A stretch of 64,000 nt of DNA from Pseudomonas agarici. Its GTDB lineage: Bacteria; Pseudomonadota; Gammaproteobacteria; Pseudomonadales; Pseudomonadaceae. The notes beneath the pieces are model-generated. The model searched no databases and had not been told where the DNA came from. It saw nothing but the letters and a program-made list of their open reading frames with translations. Below, piece by piece: positions 1 through 9,185 of the stretch. Location of the stretch: NCBI RefSeq assembly GCF_900109755.1, contig NZ_FOAR01000012.1:62001-126000 (forward strand), given 5' to 3'. The position numbers and the translations under genes were made by a program. Each line of letters opens with the position of its first letter. Positions within the stretch are counted from its first letter, which is position 1.

Positions 1-204
1 CTGGTCGACCAAAAAGAGCTGCCAGACGCCCGCGTGCCAGTGCCCACCACCGACACGGTGATCCACTATGGCAAGGCCCAGACCGAAACCCAATTGACCC
101 TCACTCCGGGCAAGCACACCTTGCAATTGGTGGCAGGGGACAAGCTGCACATGCAGTTCAACCCGACTGTAGCCTCGAAAGTCATCACGGTTAACGTCAA
201 GTAA
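1..204 (+). CDS. DUF4399-type protein, C-terminal part
   Basis: The reading frame is open from the first base and ends in TAA at 202-204, so only the last 67 residues are in the window. The visible part (TLTPGKHTLQLVAGDKLHMQ, then a short beta-rich tail) resembles the C-terminus of DUF4399 proteins, small periplasmic proteins whose domain looks like a single beta-sandwich. The function of the family is not established. A strong hairpin follows directly, so this is the last gene of its transcript. The start and any signal peptide lie outside the window. Confidence 0.7.
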   Translation: MVDQKELPDARVPVPTTDTVIHYGKAQTETQLTLTPGKHTLQLVAGDKLHMQFNPTVASKVITVNVK

Positions 205-216
205 GATTTGTTCAGA

Positions 217-247
217 TAAAAAAGGAGACCCGAGGGTCTCCTTTTTT
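217..247. terminator. bidirectional rho-independent terminator
   Basis: AAAAAAGGAGACCC, loop GAG, then GGTCTCCTTTTTT. The stem is near perfect, with an A-run on the left and a T-run on the right. It lies between the convergent ends of the DUF4399 gene and serA and can stop transcription from both sides. Confidence 0.9.
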
Positions 248-263
248 ATGAGCGCTTGAGCAT

Positions 264-1493
264 TTAGAACAATACGCGGGACCGGATGGTGCCGTTGATG
301 TGTTGCAGCTTCTGTTGCGCCAGGTCCGAGTACTCGGCATCGACGTCGATCACCACGTAACCGACCTTCTCGTTGGTCTGCAGGAACTGGCCGGAAATGT
401 TGATGCCGTTTTCCGCGAAGACCTTGTTGATCTCGCTCATCACTCCCGGAATGTTCTCGTGGATGTGCAACAGGCGATGCTTGCCAGGGTGAGCCGGCAG
501 CGCCACTTCCGGGAAGTTCACGGACGATATCGAGGTACCGTTGTCGCTGTACTTGACCAGCTTTTCCGCCACTTCCAGACCGATATTGGCCTGGGCCTCG
601 GCGGTGGAGCCACCGATGTGCGGCGTCAGGATCACGTTGTCCAGGCCACGCAGCGGGCTTTCGAAGATGTCGTCGTTGGAGCGTGGCTCCACCGGGAAGA
701 CGTCGATAGCCGCTCCGATCAGGTGCTGGTCCTTGATCGCGTTCGCCAAGGCGTCCAACTCGACCACGGTACCGCGTGCGGCGTTGATCAGGATGCCGCC
801 CTTCTTGATGGCGCGGATTTCCTTTTCGCCGATCATCCACTGGGTTTCAGCGGTTTCCGGAACGTGTAGCGTGACGATATCGGACATGCCCAGCAGGTCG
901 GTCAGGCTGGCGACCTGGGTCGCGTTGCCCAGCGGCAGCTTGGTCAGGGTGTCGTAGAAGAACACTTGCATGCCCAGGCCTTCGGCCAGGACCGATAGCT
1001 GCGTGCCGATCGAGCCGTAACCGATGATCCCCAGCTTCTTGCCGCGGATCTCAAAGGAATTGGCCGCGCTCTTGATCCAGCCACCGCGATGGCAGGAAGC
1101 GTTCTTCTCGGGAATGCCGCGCAGCAACAGGATCGCTTCGGCCAGCACCAGCTCGGCAACGGAGCGGGTGTTGGAGTACGGCGCGTTGAACACGGCGATG
1201 CCGCGCTCGCGAGCCGCGTCGAGATCGACTTGGTTGGTGCCGATACAGAAGCAGCCCACGGCGACAAGTTTCTTCGCGTGATCGAAGAGCTCCTCGGTCA
1301 GTTGGGTGCGCGAGCGAATGCCGATGAAGTGAGCATCGGCGATCTTTTCCTTCAACTCGGCATCCGGCAGGGATTTGGTGTGGTACTCGATATTGACGTA
1401 CCCGGCGGCCTTGAGGACGTCGACTGCGGATTGGTGGACGCCTTCGAGAAGAAGGAACTTGATCTTGCTCTTATCGAGAGAAGTCTTGCTCAT
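264..1493 (-). CDS. serA: D-3-phosphoglycerate dehydrogenase
   Basis: Oxidises 3-phosphoglycerate to 3-phosphohydroxypyruvate, the first step of serine synthesis. The 409 residues from the ATG at 1493 (MSKTSLDKSKIKF...) match the family length; the frame is open further upstream, but that part is not expected in the protein. It shows the substrate domain, a Rossmann NAD site (GIIGYGSIG), the catalytic Arg region (NAARGTVVELDAL), the Glu in PVEP and the His of TPHIGGST, then a C-terminal ACT domain (LLHIHENIPGVMSEINKVF) that usually gives serine feedback inhibition. It is divergent from a D-2-hydroxyglutarate dehydrogenase gene. That neighbour makes sense because SerA can also reduce 2-oxoglutarate to D-2-hydroxyglutarate. 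Confidence 0.97.
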   Translation of the reverse strand: MSKTSLDKSKIKFLLLEGVHQSAVDVLKAAGYVNIEYHTKSLPDAELKEKIADAHFIGIRSRTQLTEELFDHAKKLVAVGCFCIGTNQVDLDAARERGIAVFNAPYSNTRSVAELVLAEAILLLRGIPEKNASCHRGGWIKSAANSFEIRGKKLGIIGYGSIGTQLSVLAEGLGMQVFFYDTLTKLPLGNATQVASLTDLLGMSDIVTLHVPETAETQWMIGEKEIRAIKKGGILINAARGTVVELDALANAIKDQHLIGAAIDVFPVEPRSNDDIFESPLRGLDNVILTPHIGGSTAEAQANIGLEVAEKLVKYSDNGTSISSVNFPEVALPAHPGKHRLLHIHENIPGVMSEINKVFAENGINISGQFLQTNEKVGYVVIDVDAEYSDLAQQKLQHINGTIRSRVLF

Positions 1494-1610
1494 CTGCGTA
1501 AACCTGTGTCCCGGAGAAAAAATGGCAGGGAAATGGACAGCTCGAGCTGACCCCACGGCGTAATCGCCGGCACCGCAGATCGGCCTGATAGCACGCTTCT
1601 GCGGGGGGCG

Positions 1611-1622
1611 TATGCTAGCATA
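1611..1622. promoter_or_regulatory. 12-bp perfect palindrome in the serA / D2HGDH divergent promoter region
   Basis: TATGCTAGCATA reads the same on both strands and lies in the 203-bp gap between the two divergent starts (1493 and 1697). It includes the rare tetramer CTAG. It could be a regulator site or overlap a -10 element. No known operator is recognised. Confidence 0.3.
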
Positions 1623-1696
1623 TGCGACCCGCAAACACTCATTCTGCGACGTGAAGCGTTCTCAGGGTGACCATGAAATGTTCGAGAGTTCTGTCG

Positions 1697-3091
1697 ATGA
1701 CCAATCCTGCCCTGATTGATGAGCTGAAGACCCTGGTTGAGCCTGGCAAGGTGCTGACCGATGCTGACTCCCTGAATGCTTACGGCAAGGATTGGACCAA
1801 GCATTTCGCGCCCGCGCCGACGGCCATTGTGTTTCCGAAGACTATCGAACAAGTCCAGGCCATCGTGCGCTGGGCCAACCGGCACGGTGTCGCACTGGTG
1901 CCGTCAGGCGGGCGCACGGGGTTGTCCGCCGCCGCCGTGGCCGCCCATGGCGAAGTGGTCGTGTCGTTCGACTATATGAACCAGATTCTCGACATGAACC
2001 TGACCGACCGCACCGCGGTCTGCCAGCCGGGTGTGGTCACCGAACAGTTGCAGAACCAGGCCGAAGAGCACGGCCTGTACTATCCGGTGGACTTCGCCTC
2101 GGCGGGCTCCAGCCAGATCGGCGGTAATATCGGTACCAATGCCGGCGGGATCAAGGTGATTCGTTACGGCATGACCCGCAACTGGGTGGCTGGCATGAAG
2201 GTCGTCACCGGCAAGGGCGATGTGCTGGAGCTGAACAAGGACCTGATCAAGAACGCTACCGGTTATGATCTGCGCCAACTGTTCATCGGCGCCGAAGGTA
2301 CCCTGGGTTTCGTGGTCGAGGCGACCATGCGCCTGGACCGTGCGCCGAAGAACTTGACTTGTATGGTCCTCGGCACGCCCGATTTCGATTCGATCATGCC
2401 GGTGCTGCACGCTTTCCATAGCAAACTGGATCTGACCGCCTTCGAGTTTTTCTCCGACAAGGCGTTGGCCAAAGTCCTCGCCCGTGGCGATGTGCCGGCG
2501 CCGTTCGAAAGCGACTGCCCGTTCTATGCGTTGCTGGAATTCGAAGCGACCAGCGAAGAGGTGGCCAACGATGCCCTGGCGACCTTCGAGCACTGCGTGG
2601 AACAGGGCTGGGTAGTCGATGGCGTGATGAGCCAGAGTGAGCAGCAGTTGCACAATCTCTGGAAATTACGCGAATACATCTCCGAAACCATTTCCCACTG
2701 GACGCCGTACAAGAACGACATTTCAGTCACCGTGTCGAAAGTGCCGGGATTCCTCAAGGAAATCGAGGCAATTGTCGGCGAACACTATCCGGACTTCGAA
2801 ATCGTCTGGTTCGGTCACATCGGCGATGGCAATCTGCACCTGAACATCCTCAAGCCGGAAAACCTGAGTAAGGATGAGTTCTTCGCCAAGTGCGCCACCG
2901 TCAACAAATGGGTATTCGAAACCGTCGAGAAGTACAATGGCTCGATTTCCGCCGAGCACGGCGTGGGCATGACCAAGCGCGATTACCTGACCTACAGCCG
3001 TTCGCCGGCCGAAATCGAATACATGAAGGCGATCAAGGCGGTGTTCGATCCGAACGGAATCATGAATCCGGGTAAGATTTTCGCGGTTTGA
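1697..3091 (+). CDS. FAD-binding D-2-hydroxyglutarate dehydrogenase
   Basis: A 464-residue FAD-linked oxidase of the GlcD/D2HGDH family. The N-terminal FAD_binding_4 (PCMH) domain shows PSGGRTGLSAAAVA and GSSQIGGNIGTNAGG; GAEGTLGFV follows. The C-terminal FAD-oxidase domain carries the metal/substrate motifs WFGHIGDGNLHLNI and SAEHGVGMTKRDYL. The ATG at 1697 (MTNPALIDEL) fits the family N-terminus better than the ATG ten codons upstream. In P. stutzeri the equivalent enzyme is coupled to SerA: it reoxidises D-2-hydroxyglutarate to 2-oxoglutarate and so pulls serine synthesis forward. The position next to serA supports the same role here. Related lactate/glycolate oxidases cannot be excluded by motif alone. 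Confidence 0.88.
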   Translation: MTNPALIDELKTLVEPGKVLTDADSLNAYGKDWTKHFAPAPTAIVFPKTIEQVQAIVRWANRHGVALVPSGGRTGLSAAAVAAHGEVVVSFDYMNQILDMNLTDRTAVCQPGVVTEQLQNQAEEHGLYYPVDFASAGSSQIGGNIGTNAGGIKVIRYGMTRNWVAGMKVVTGKGDVLELNKDLIKNATGYDLRQLFIGAEGTLGFVVEATMRLDRAPKNLTCMVLGTPDFDSIMPVLHAFHSKLDLTAFEFFSDKALAKVLARGDVPAPFESDCPFYALLEFEATSEEVANDALATFEHCVEQGWVVDGVMSQSEQQLHNLWKLREYISETISHWTPYKNDISVTVSKVPGFLKEIEAIVGEHYPDFEIVWFGHIGDGNLHLNILKPENLSKDEFFAKCATVNKWVFETVEKYNGSISAEHGVGMTKRDYLTYSRSPAEIEYMKAIKAVFDPNGIMNPGKIFAV

Positions 3092-3131
3092 ACCTCACGT
3101 CACGACAATCAAGCAGATCAGGAGTCGGTCA

Positions 3132-3797
3132 ATGAGCTATCAACACCAATATGTCGACGGTACCCGCATTCACTTTCCTCTCGGCAAGGTGGTCTGCATC
3201 GGTCGTAACTACGCCGAACACGCCAAGGAACTGGATAATCCGGTGCCTAGCGAGCCGCTGCTGTTCATCAAACCGGGCAGTTGTGTGGTGCCGATCGAGG
3301 GCGGTTTCAGCATTCCCGCCGATCGTGGGTCGGTGCACTATGAGGCAGAAATTGCCGTCCTGATCGGCAAGCCGCTGTCGACCCAGCCGAGCGAGGAAGA
3401 AGTGCTCGACGCGATTTCCGGTTTTGCCCCGGCGTTGGACCTGACCCTGCGTGACAAACAGGCGGAGCTGAAGTCCAAGGGCCTGCCGTGGGAAATCGCC
3501 AAGTCGTTCGACGGCGCCTGCGTGCTCTCGCCTTTCGTGGTCGGCAGCACTTTTGCTGATCTGACCGAGATCGGTATTCGCCTGACCATCAATGGTCAGG
3601 TTCGCCAGGACGGGATCAGCAGCGATATGCTCAACCCGATCGTGCCGATGATTCAGCACATGGCTGCGTGCTTCTCGTTGCAGGCCGGTGACGTGATCCT
3701 GACGGGCACGCCGGTGGGTGTCGGTGCGCTCCATGTCGGTGATGAACTGGTACTGGAACTGCCGGACGTCAGCAGCTTCAGCAGCAGCGTCCGCTAA
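3132..3797 (+). CDS. fumarylacetoacetate hydrolase family protein
   Basis: A 221-residue FAH-fold protein with the signature KVVCIGRNYAEHAKEL, the metal-binding acids in VHYEAEIAVLIG, and the C-terminal DVILTGTPVGVGAL. Members of this size act on acylpyruvates or oxaloacetate; the true substrate cannot be read from sequence. It begins 40 bp after the D2HGDH gene on the same strand and has its own ribosome site (AGGAG), so it is probably co-transcribed. Confidence 0.88.
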   Translation: MSYQHQYVDGTRIHFPLGKVVCIGRNYAEHAKELDNPVPSEPLLFIKPGSCVVPIEGGFSIPADRGSVHYEAEIAVLIGKPLSTQPSEEEVLDAISGFAPALDLTLRDKQAELKSKGLPWEIAKSFDGACVLSPFVVGSTFADLTEIGIRLTINGQVRQDGISSDMLNPIVPMIQHMAACFSLQAGDVILTGTPVGVGALHVGDELVLELPDVSSFSSSVR

Positions 3798-4064
3798 ACA
3801 ACGGTACACGCGAGCTTTAGTGTGGGCGCAGACTTCCTGAGTAGTGTTCCCCACAGAGCTGTCAGCGGCTTCGACGCCTTTTTGCTGACAAGCCGAACTC
3901 CCGCAGAGGTCTTGATCGTTCCCACGTTCTGCGTGTGACCTGATCTCTCATTTTCTGTCTTTTGCCGTTTTTTTCACATCCAGTCTGGATAATTTCCCGG
4001 ATGGTCGTTGCGTCTTGCCTACCGCGTGTTATCCAAACGTCAAAGAACAGGAAAAAGCCCTTAC

Positions 4065-4994
4065 ATGGCCCCCCCATCGTCTCCCGCCTCGTCTTCCGCC
4101 ATTCGGTCCCGTTTTGCGTTGCGTTGGTATTACTGGCTGTTGTTGGTGGTCGTGATCGGGGCAGGCGTGGCGGTGCCGATGCACTGGGACGATCGCGGCG
4201 TGCTGTGGGTCAAGGAGCGCTTCGAAGCCCCTGCCGAGCGCAGGGACAGTATCTGGCTGCCGGGCTATCACGCGGTGATCGATGCCAAGCTGCTGCCGGG
4301 CATGGAGGATGACGAAGCTTCCGATGTCAGCTACAACCCGCGTACTCGGACACTGTTCTCGGTCATGGGCAAGCATCCTTTCCTGGTCGAATTGACCCTG
4401 CAAGGCGATGTCCTGCGCAAAATTCCGCTGGTCGGTTGGAACAATCCCGAAGCCGTGACGGTGCTCGAAGGTGAGCGCCTGGCGATCGTTGACGAGCGCA
4501 TGCATACCCTGACTATTGTCACGGTGGAGGCCAACACCCGTGAACTGAACATCAAGGATTTCCAACCCTACGATCTGGGCCCGTCGAAGAACCAGAACAA
4601 GGCCTTCGAGGCGGTGGTCTGGGACTCCCATAACCAGCGGATACTGTTGGGCGAGGAGCGTCCGCCGGCCTTGTTCAGCCTGAAAAGCGACGGCACCCAG
4701 GTGTTTGGCGAGAAGCAGAAGCTGACGAGCGATCAACTGGACATGCGCAATCTTTCCGCATTGGCAATCGACCCGCGTACCGGCCATATGCTGGCGTTAT
4801 CGGCGGATTCGCATCTGCTGTTGGAGCTGGACGAGAAGGGCGAGCAAGTTAGTTTCATGACCTTGCTCGGCGGTTTCAACGGTTTGAAAAACACCATCCC
4901 GCGTGCCGAGGGCGTGACCATGGACGAGGACGGGACCTTGTACATGGTCAGCGAGCCGAACCTGTTCTACGTCTTCAAGCGCACGCCGCAGTAA
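4065..4994 (+). CDS. SdiA-regulated (YjiK-like) beta-propeller protein
   Basis: 309 residues from the ATG at 4065. There is one N-terminal membrane segment (about residues 20-37, YYWLLLVVVIGAGVAV), so it is probably membrane-anchored and faces the periplasm. The rest has short repeated strands typical of the SdiA-regulated family (PF06977): DDEASDVSYNPRTRTLFSV, NPEAVTVLEGERLAIVDER, AEGVTMDEDGTLYMVSEPN. The molecular role of the family is not known. It seems to be a single-gene unit. The 267 bp before it contain no other gene I can support. Confidence 0.8.
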   Translation: MAPPSSPASSSAIRSRFALRWYYWLLLVVVIGAGVAVPMHWDDRGVLWVKERFEAPAERRDSIWLPGYHAVIDAKLLPGMEDDEASDVSYNPRTRTLFSVMGKHPFLVELTLQGDVLRKIPLVGWNNPEAVTVLEGERLAIVDERMHTLTIVTVEANTRELNIKDFQPYDLGPSKNQNKAFEAVVWDSHNQRILLGEERPPALFSLKSDGTQVFGEKQKLTSDQLDMRNLSALAIDPRTGHMLALSADSHLLLELDEKGEQVSFMTLLGGFNGLKNTIPRAEGVTMDEDGTLYMVSEPNLFYVFKRTPQ

Positions 4995-5036
4995 GCTCCC
5001 ACTGCGCGCCGAGACGCCGGACCACGGCTAAGGTTT

Positions 5037-5708
5037 TCAGGCCTTCAGGGTTTTCACCCCTTCGTGGGTGCCCAGCAGCAACAGGTCCGCTGGGCGCGCG
5101 GCGAACAGACCGTTGGTGACCACGCCGACAATGGCATTGATCTGCGCCTCCAGTTCCACCGGGTGGGTGATCTGCAGGTTGTGTACATCGAGAATGATGT
5201 TGCCGTTGTCGGTCAGCACCCCTTCGCGGTACACCGGATCGCCGCCCAGCTTCACCAGTTGGCGGGCCACGTGGCTGCGGGCCATCGGAATCACCTCCAC
5301 CGGCAACGCGAAGGCGCCGAGCACGGGCACCAGTTTGCTGGCGTCGGCGATGCAGATAAAAGTCTTGGCCACGGCCGCGACGATCTTTTCGCGGGTCAGG
5401 GCCGCGCCGCCGCCCTTGATCAGGTTCAAGTGCTCGTCGCTTTCGTCGGCACCGTCGACGTAGAACTCCAAATCGCTGACGGTATTGAGTTCGTACACCG
5501 CAATCCCGTGGCTCTTGAGGCGCACGGCGGTAGCTTCGGAGCTGGCGACTGCGCCATCGAAGGCGCCTTTATGCTGGGCCAGGGCGTCGATAAAACAGTT
5601 GGCGGTGGAGCCGGTGCCCACGCCGACGATGCTTTTGTCGTCCAGCTTGGGAAGGATGAGGTCGACAGCAGCTTGGGCCACGGCCTGTTTGAGTTGATCC
5701 TGGGTCAT
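5037..5708 (-). CDS. rpiA: ribose-5-phosphate isomerase A
   Basis: Interconverts ribose-5-phosphate and ribulose-5-phosphate in the pentose phosphate pathway. 223 residues, normal for RpiA. Conserved motifs are [16 protein letters not shown] (phosphate loop), the [14 protein letters not shown] region, YVDGADESD (active-site Asp residues) and [16 protein letters not shown]. It converges on the SdiA-regulated gene and is divergent from ilvA, with 156 bp between the two starts. Confidence 0.97.
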   Translation of the reverse strand: MTQDQLKQAVAQAAVDLILPKLDDKSIVGVGTGSTANCFIDALAQHKGAFDGAVASSEATAVRLKSHGIAVYELNTVSDLEFYVDGADESDEHLNLIKGGGAALTREKIVAAVAKTFICIADASKLVPVLGAFALPVEVIPMARSHVARQLVKLGGDPVYREGVLTDNGNIILDVHNLQITHPVELEAQINAIVGVVTNGLFAARPADLLLLGTHEGVKTLKA

Positions 5709-5864
5709 GCGGGCTCCGAAAACGGGCAGGGTAGGCGAAAGGCCGGCATTATAAGCCTGGGCCTCGCAAAGGGGTGATCAAAACCGTGGGAACTCTGTGG
5801 TCGTTGTCGCAAGCGCTGAGTTAGACTCCTCGGTCCCTGCTCAACCCGTCAGCGAAGCTTTCCG

Positions 5865-7379
5865 ATGCTCGAACAGTACGTCAAGAAGATCCTCACCACG
5901 CGCGTTTACGACGTTGCCGTGGAAACCCCGTTGCAGACCGCCCGCCAGCTCTCCGAACGGCTGGGCAACCAGGTCTGGCTCAAGCGCGAAGACCTGCAGC
6001 CGGTGTTCTCTTTCAAGATTCGCGGGGCCTACAACAAGCTGACCCAGCTCAGTGACCAGGAGCGCGCGCGCGGCGTGGTCACCGCCTCAGCCGGTAATCA
6101 TGCCCAGGGCCTGGCCCTGGCGGCCAAAGTATTGGGGGTCAAGGCGACGATTGTGATGCCCAAGACCACGCCGGAAATCAAGGTCGAAGGCGTGCGTTCC
6201 CGAGGCGCCAAGGTGGTGCTGCACGGTGACTCCTTCCCGGAAGCGCTGGCCTATTCGCTGAAGCTGGTCGAGGAAAAGGGCTACGTTTACATCCACCCTT
6301 ACGATGATCCGCACACCATTGCTGGGCAGGGAACCGTGGCGATGGAAATCTTGCGCCAGCATCCGGGGCCGCTGGACGCGATCTTCGTTCCGGTCGGCGG
6401 CGGCGGTTTGATTGCCGGCATCGCGGCCTATGTGAAGTACCTGCGCCCACAGATCAAGATCATCGGTGTCGAACCGGACGACTCCAATTGCCTGCAACAG
6501 GCCATGGCCGCCGGTGAGCGGGTGGTGCTGCCGTCGGTGGGGATTTTTGCCGACGGCGTGGCAGTGGCGCAGATCGGCCAGCACACCTTCGATATTTGCA
6601 AGGATTACGTCGACGAAGTGATCACCGTCAACACCGACGAAATCTGCGCGGCGATCAAGGACATCTACGACGACACCCGCTCGATCACCGAGCCGGCCGG
6701 GGCCCTGGGCGTGGCCGGGATCAAGAAATACGTCGAGCTGCGCAAGGTGAGCGGGCAGACGCTGGTCGCCATCGACTCCGGGGCCAACGTCAACTTCGAC
6801 CGACTGCGCCATGTTGCCGAGCGCGCCGAGCTGGGCGAAGGCCGGGAAGCGATCATCGCCGTGACCATCCCCGAGCAGCCGGGCAGTTTCAAGGCTTTCT
6901 GCGAAGCCATCGGCAAGCGCCAGATCACCGAATTCAACTACCGCTATCACACCGGGCGCGAAGCGCATATTTTTGTCGGCGTGCAGACTCACCCGGATAA
7001 CGATCCGCGCAGCGCCCTGATCGAGAGCCTGAGCGGACAGGGCTTCCCCGTACTCGATCTGACCGACAACGAGCTGGCCAAGCTGCATATCCGCCATATG
7101 GTCGGCGGCCATGCGATGCGGGTCAGCGATGAAATCGTCCTGCGCTTCGAATTTCCGGAGCGTCCGGGTGCGCTGTTCAACTTCCTCAACAAGCTGGGCG
7201 GGCGCTGGAACATCTCGATGTTCCACTACCGTAACCACGGCGCCGCCGATGGGCGGGTGGTCGCGGGCTTGCAGGTGCCGACCGAAGAGCGCCATCTGGT
7301 GCCAGCCGCCCTGGCGGAAATCGGCTATCCATACTGGGATGAAAGTGATAATCCGGCCTACCAGTTGTTTCTCGGCTGA
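5865..7379 (+). CDS. ilvA: threonine ammonia-lyase, biosynthetic
   Basis: Deaminates threonine to 2-oxobutanoate, the committed step of isoleucine synthesis. 504 residues. The N-terminal PLP domain has the Schiff-base lysine in SFKIRGAYNKL, SAGNHAQGLALAA, and the phosphate-binding loop VGGGGLIAGIA. The C-terminal third carries two ACT-like regulatory repeats (IIAVTIPEQPGSFKAFCEAI and IVLRFEFPERPGALFNFLNK), as in the long allosteric IlvA that isoleucine inhibits. The ATG at 5865 is the natural start. Confidence 0.97.
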   Translation: MLEQYVKKILTTRVYDVAVETPLQTARQLSERLGNQVWLKREDLQPVFSFKIRGAYNKLTQLSDQERARGVVTASAGNHAQGLALAAKVLGVKATIVMPKTTPEIKVEGVRSRGAKVVLHGDSFPEALAYSLKLVEEKGYVYIHPYDDPHTIAGQGTVAMEILRQHPGPLDAIFVPVGGGGLIAGIAAYVKYLRPQIKIIGVEPDDSNCLQQAMAAGERVVLPSVGIFADGVAVAQIGQHTFDICKDYVDEVITVNTDEICAAIKDIYDDTRSITEPAGALGVAGIKKYVELRKVSGQTLVAIDSGANVNFDRLRHVAERAELGEGREAIIAVTIPEQPGSFKAFCEAIGKRQITEFNYRYHTGREAHIFVGVQTHPDNDPRSALIESLSGQGFPVLDLTDNELAKLHIRHMVGGHAMRVSDEIVLRFEFPERPGALFNFLNKLGGRWNISMFHYRNHGAADGRVVAGLQVPTEERHLVPAALAEIGYPYWDESDNPAYQLFLG

Positions 7380-7424
7380 AACCCGATGCTACGCTGATGG
7401 GCAACGCTTTAAGGAAAAGATGAA

Positions 7425-7853
7425 ATGGAAACCTTCATGGCCCTGAAACTGCTTCACAGTGTGGTCACGGTATTGCTGCTGGGCAGTGCCCTGTTCGTGG
7501 CCATCGGGCTATGGCGTGGGCGCCGGACCGGGGATGCGACGATCCTGGGCCGGCAGTTGAGAATGCCCTGGGTCCTGGCATGGGGGTTGATGGCGCTGTG
7601 CCTGGTGGTACAGCCGATCAGCGGCTGGTGGTTGGTACACTGGGGAGGCATTCCACTGAGCCAGGCCTGGCTGCTGGGTTCCAGTGTGCTCTACACCGTC
7701 GGTTGCCTGGCCTGGGCATGGCTGGTGGTGCGGCTCAACCGCCTGCGTCGGGGCGAGGTGGGCGTCAACGCGACGTTCACCCTGGCGCTGGCGATCTTCA
7801 GTGCGCTGTGTTTTGTCGCGATTGCGGCGCTGATGGGCGCCAAACCGATCTGA
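7425..7853 (+). CDS. DUF2269 family integral membrane protein
   Basis: 142 residues with four predicted membrane helices (about residues 8-28, 46-66, 78-98 and 116-136). The pattern, including WGLMALCLVVQPISGWWLV, matches DUF2269 membrane proteins of unknown function. An AAGGA ribosome site lies nine bases before the ATG at 7425. It follows ilvA by 45 bp and may be read through from it. Confidence 0.75.
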   Translation: METFMALKLLHSVVTVLLLGSALFVAIGLWRGRRTGDATILGRQLRMPWVLAWGLMALCLVVQPISGWWLVHWGGIPLSQAWLLGSSVLYTVGCLAWAWLVVRLNRLRRGEVGVNATFTLALAIFSALCFVAIAALMGAKPI

Positions 7854-7885
7854 TCGCGGAACACGGCACCGCCGCGAAGCGGCCT

Positions 7886-8542
7886 TCAGCCGCGCAGACT
7901 GATGACCGGCCAGCCGCGCCGCTCGGCTTCGGCCCGCAAGTTCGGATCAGGATCCACCGCCACCGGATGGCTCACCTGCTCCAGCAGCGGCAGGTCATTC
8001 ATCGAGTCACTGTAGAAGTAACTGTCGCGTAGGTTGTGCCCGGTTTCTTCCAGCCAGCGGTTCAGGCGCGTTACCTTGCCTTCGCGAAAGCATGGTACAT
8101 CGGTGCTGCGGCCAGTATAACGACCGTCGATCATCTCGCATTCGGTGGCGATCAAGGTCTCGACGGCCAGGCGTGCGGCAATCGGTGCGGTCAGGAAACG
8201 GTTGGTTGCGGTGATAATGACCAGCTTGTCACCGGCATCGCGATGCCGGGCCAGCAGCTCCAGGGCCTTGGGCAGCACGATGGGTTCAATGCAGTCGCGC
8301 ATATAGTCGCGATGCCATTCGTCCAGTTGGGCCATCTCGGTGCGGCCGAGGATTTCCAGGCAGAAGTTCAGATACTCGGCGTTGTCCAGCGTGCCGACCA
8401 GGTAATCCTGATAGAACTGGTCGTTGCGTGCCTTGTAGGCCACCGGGTCGAGAATCCCCCGTTCGCACAGGTAATCGCCCCAAGCGTGGTCGCTGTCGCC
8501 GCCCAAAAGTGTGTTGTCCAAGTCGAATAAAGCCAGACGCAT
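7886..8542 (-). CDS. HAD-IB family phosphatase
   Basis: 218 residues from the ATG at 8542. The HAD motifs are [12 protein letters not shown] (DxDxT nucleophile), VIITATNRF (motif II), a basic region, and [11 protein letters not shown] (motif IV). A helical cap lies between motifs I and II, as in SerB-like enzymes. The protein belongs to the subfamily of small SerB-related phosphatases whose substrate is often unknown; phosphoserine and histidinol phosphate are candidates. It is divergent from rppH with 142 bp between starts. Confidence 0.88.
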   Translation of the reverse strand: MRLALFDLDNTLLGGDSDHAWGDYLCERGILDPVAYKARNDQFYQDYLVGTLDNAEYLNFCLEILGRTEMAQLDEWHRDYMRDCIEPIVLPKALELLARHRDAGDKLVIITATNRFLTAPIAARLAVETLIATECEMIDGRYTGRSTDVPCFREGKVTRLNRWLEETGHNLRDSYFYSDSMNDLPLLEQVSHPVAVDPDPNLRAEAERRGWPVISLRG

Positions 8543-8684
8543 TGCGGTTACTCGCTGAAAAGCCCGTAAAAGGCCACCAGAATACGGTCTTTTCACAAGA
8601 GTGCACATAACGTAGGAAGGCTCGTTGCTGCTTTCACAACCTTTGTGGAACAATGCGACGACATGCGTTTGCGAGGTGGTTGCC

Positions 8685-9164
8685 GTGATCGACCCCGATG
8701 GTTTCCGTCCTAATGTCGGGATAATTCTGACGAATGATGCCGGCCAGGTCCTGTGGGCACGCCGGATCAATCAAGAGGCATGGCAGTTTCCGCAAGGCGG
8801 GATCAATCCGGATGAAACGCCTGAAGACGCTTTGTATCGCGAATTGAACGAAGAAGTCGGCCTGGAACGTGAGGATGTGCAAATTCTGGCCTGTACCCGG
8901 GGCTGGTTGCGTTATCGTTTGCCGCAACGCCTGGTGCGTACCCACAGCCAACCGCTGTGCATCGGCCAGAAACAGAAATGGTTTCTCCTGCGCCTGCTCT
9001 CCAACGAGCAGCGAGTGCGGATGGATTTGACCGGTAAACCGGAGTTCGATGGCTGGCGTTGGGTCAGCTATTGGTACCCGTTGGGCCAGGTGGTGACATT
9101 CAAGCGCGAAGTTTATCGTCGCGCGCTCAAAGAGCTTGCCCCGCGCCTTTTAGCGCGCGACTGA
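8685..9164 (+). CDS. rppH: RNA pyrophosphohydrolase (Nudix)
   Basis: Removes pyrophosphate from the 5' end of mRNA and so triggers RNase E decay. 159 residues from the GTG at 8685, placed behind GAGGTGG; this is the usual Pseudomonas RppH length and N-terminus ([17 protein letters not shown]). The Nudix box runs [20 protein letters not shown]. The C-terminal [18 protein letters not shown] is also typical. It lies 21 bp upstream of ptsP, a pairing conserved in gamma-proteobacteria, and is probably co-transcribed with it. Confidence 0.96.
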   Translation: MIDPDGFRPNVGIILTNDAGQVLWARRINQEAWQFPQGGINPDETPEDALYRELNEEVGLEREDVQILACTRGWLRYRLPQRLVRTHSQPLCIGQKQKWFLLRLLSNEQRVRMDLTGKPEFDGWRWVSYWYPLGQVVTFKREVYRRALKELAPRLLARD

Positions 9165-9185
9165 CACGGAGTTCGACCCCGAGCC

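Noticed and set aside
6087..7295. Long open frame antisense to ilvA (402 codons)
   Set aside because: It lies wholly inside a certain gene, its residues look random for a GC-rich antisense frame (rich in His, Arg, Asp), and it has no ribosome site. The same holds for long antisense frames in cadA, tcyP, ilvD, the M16 genes, ftsY and thiG-trmB.
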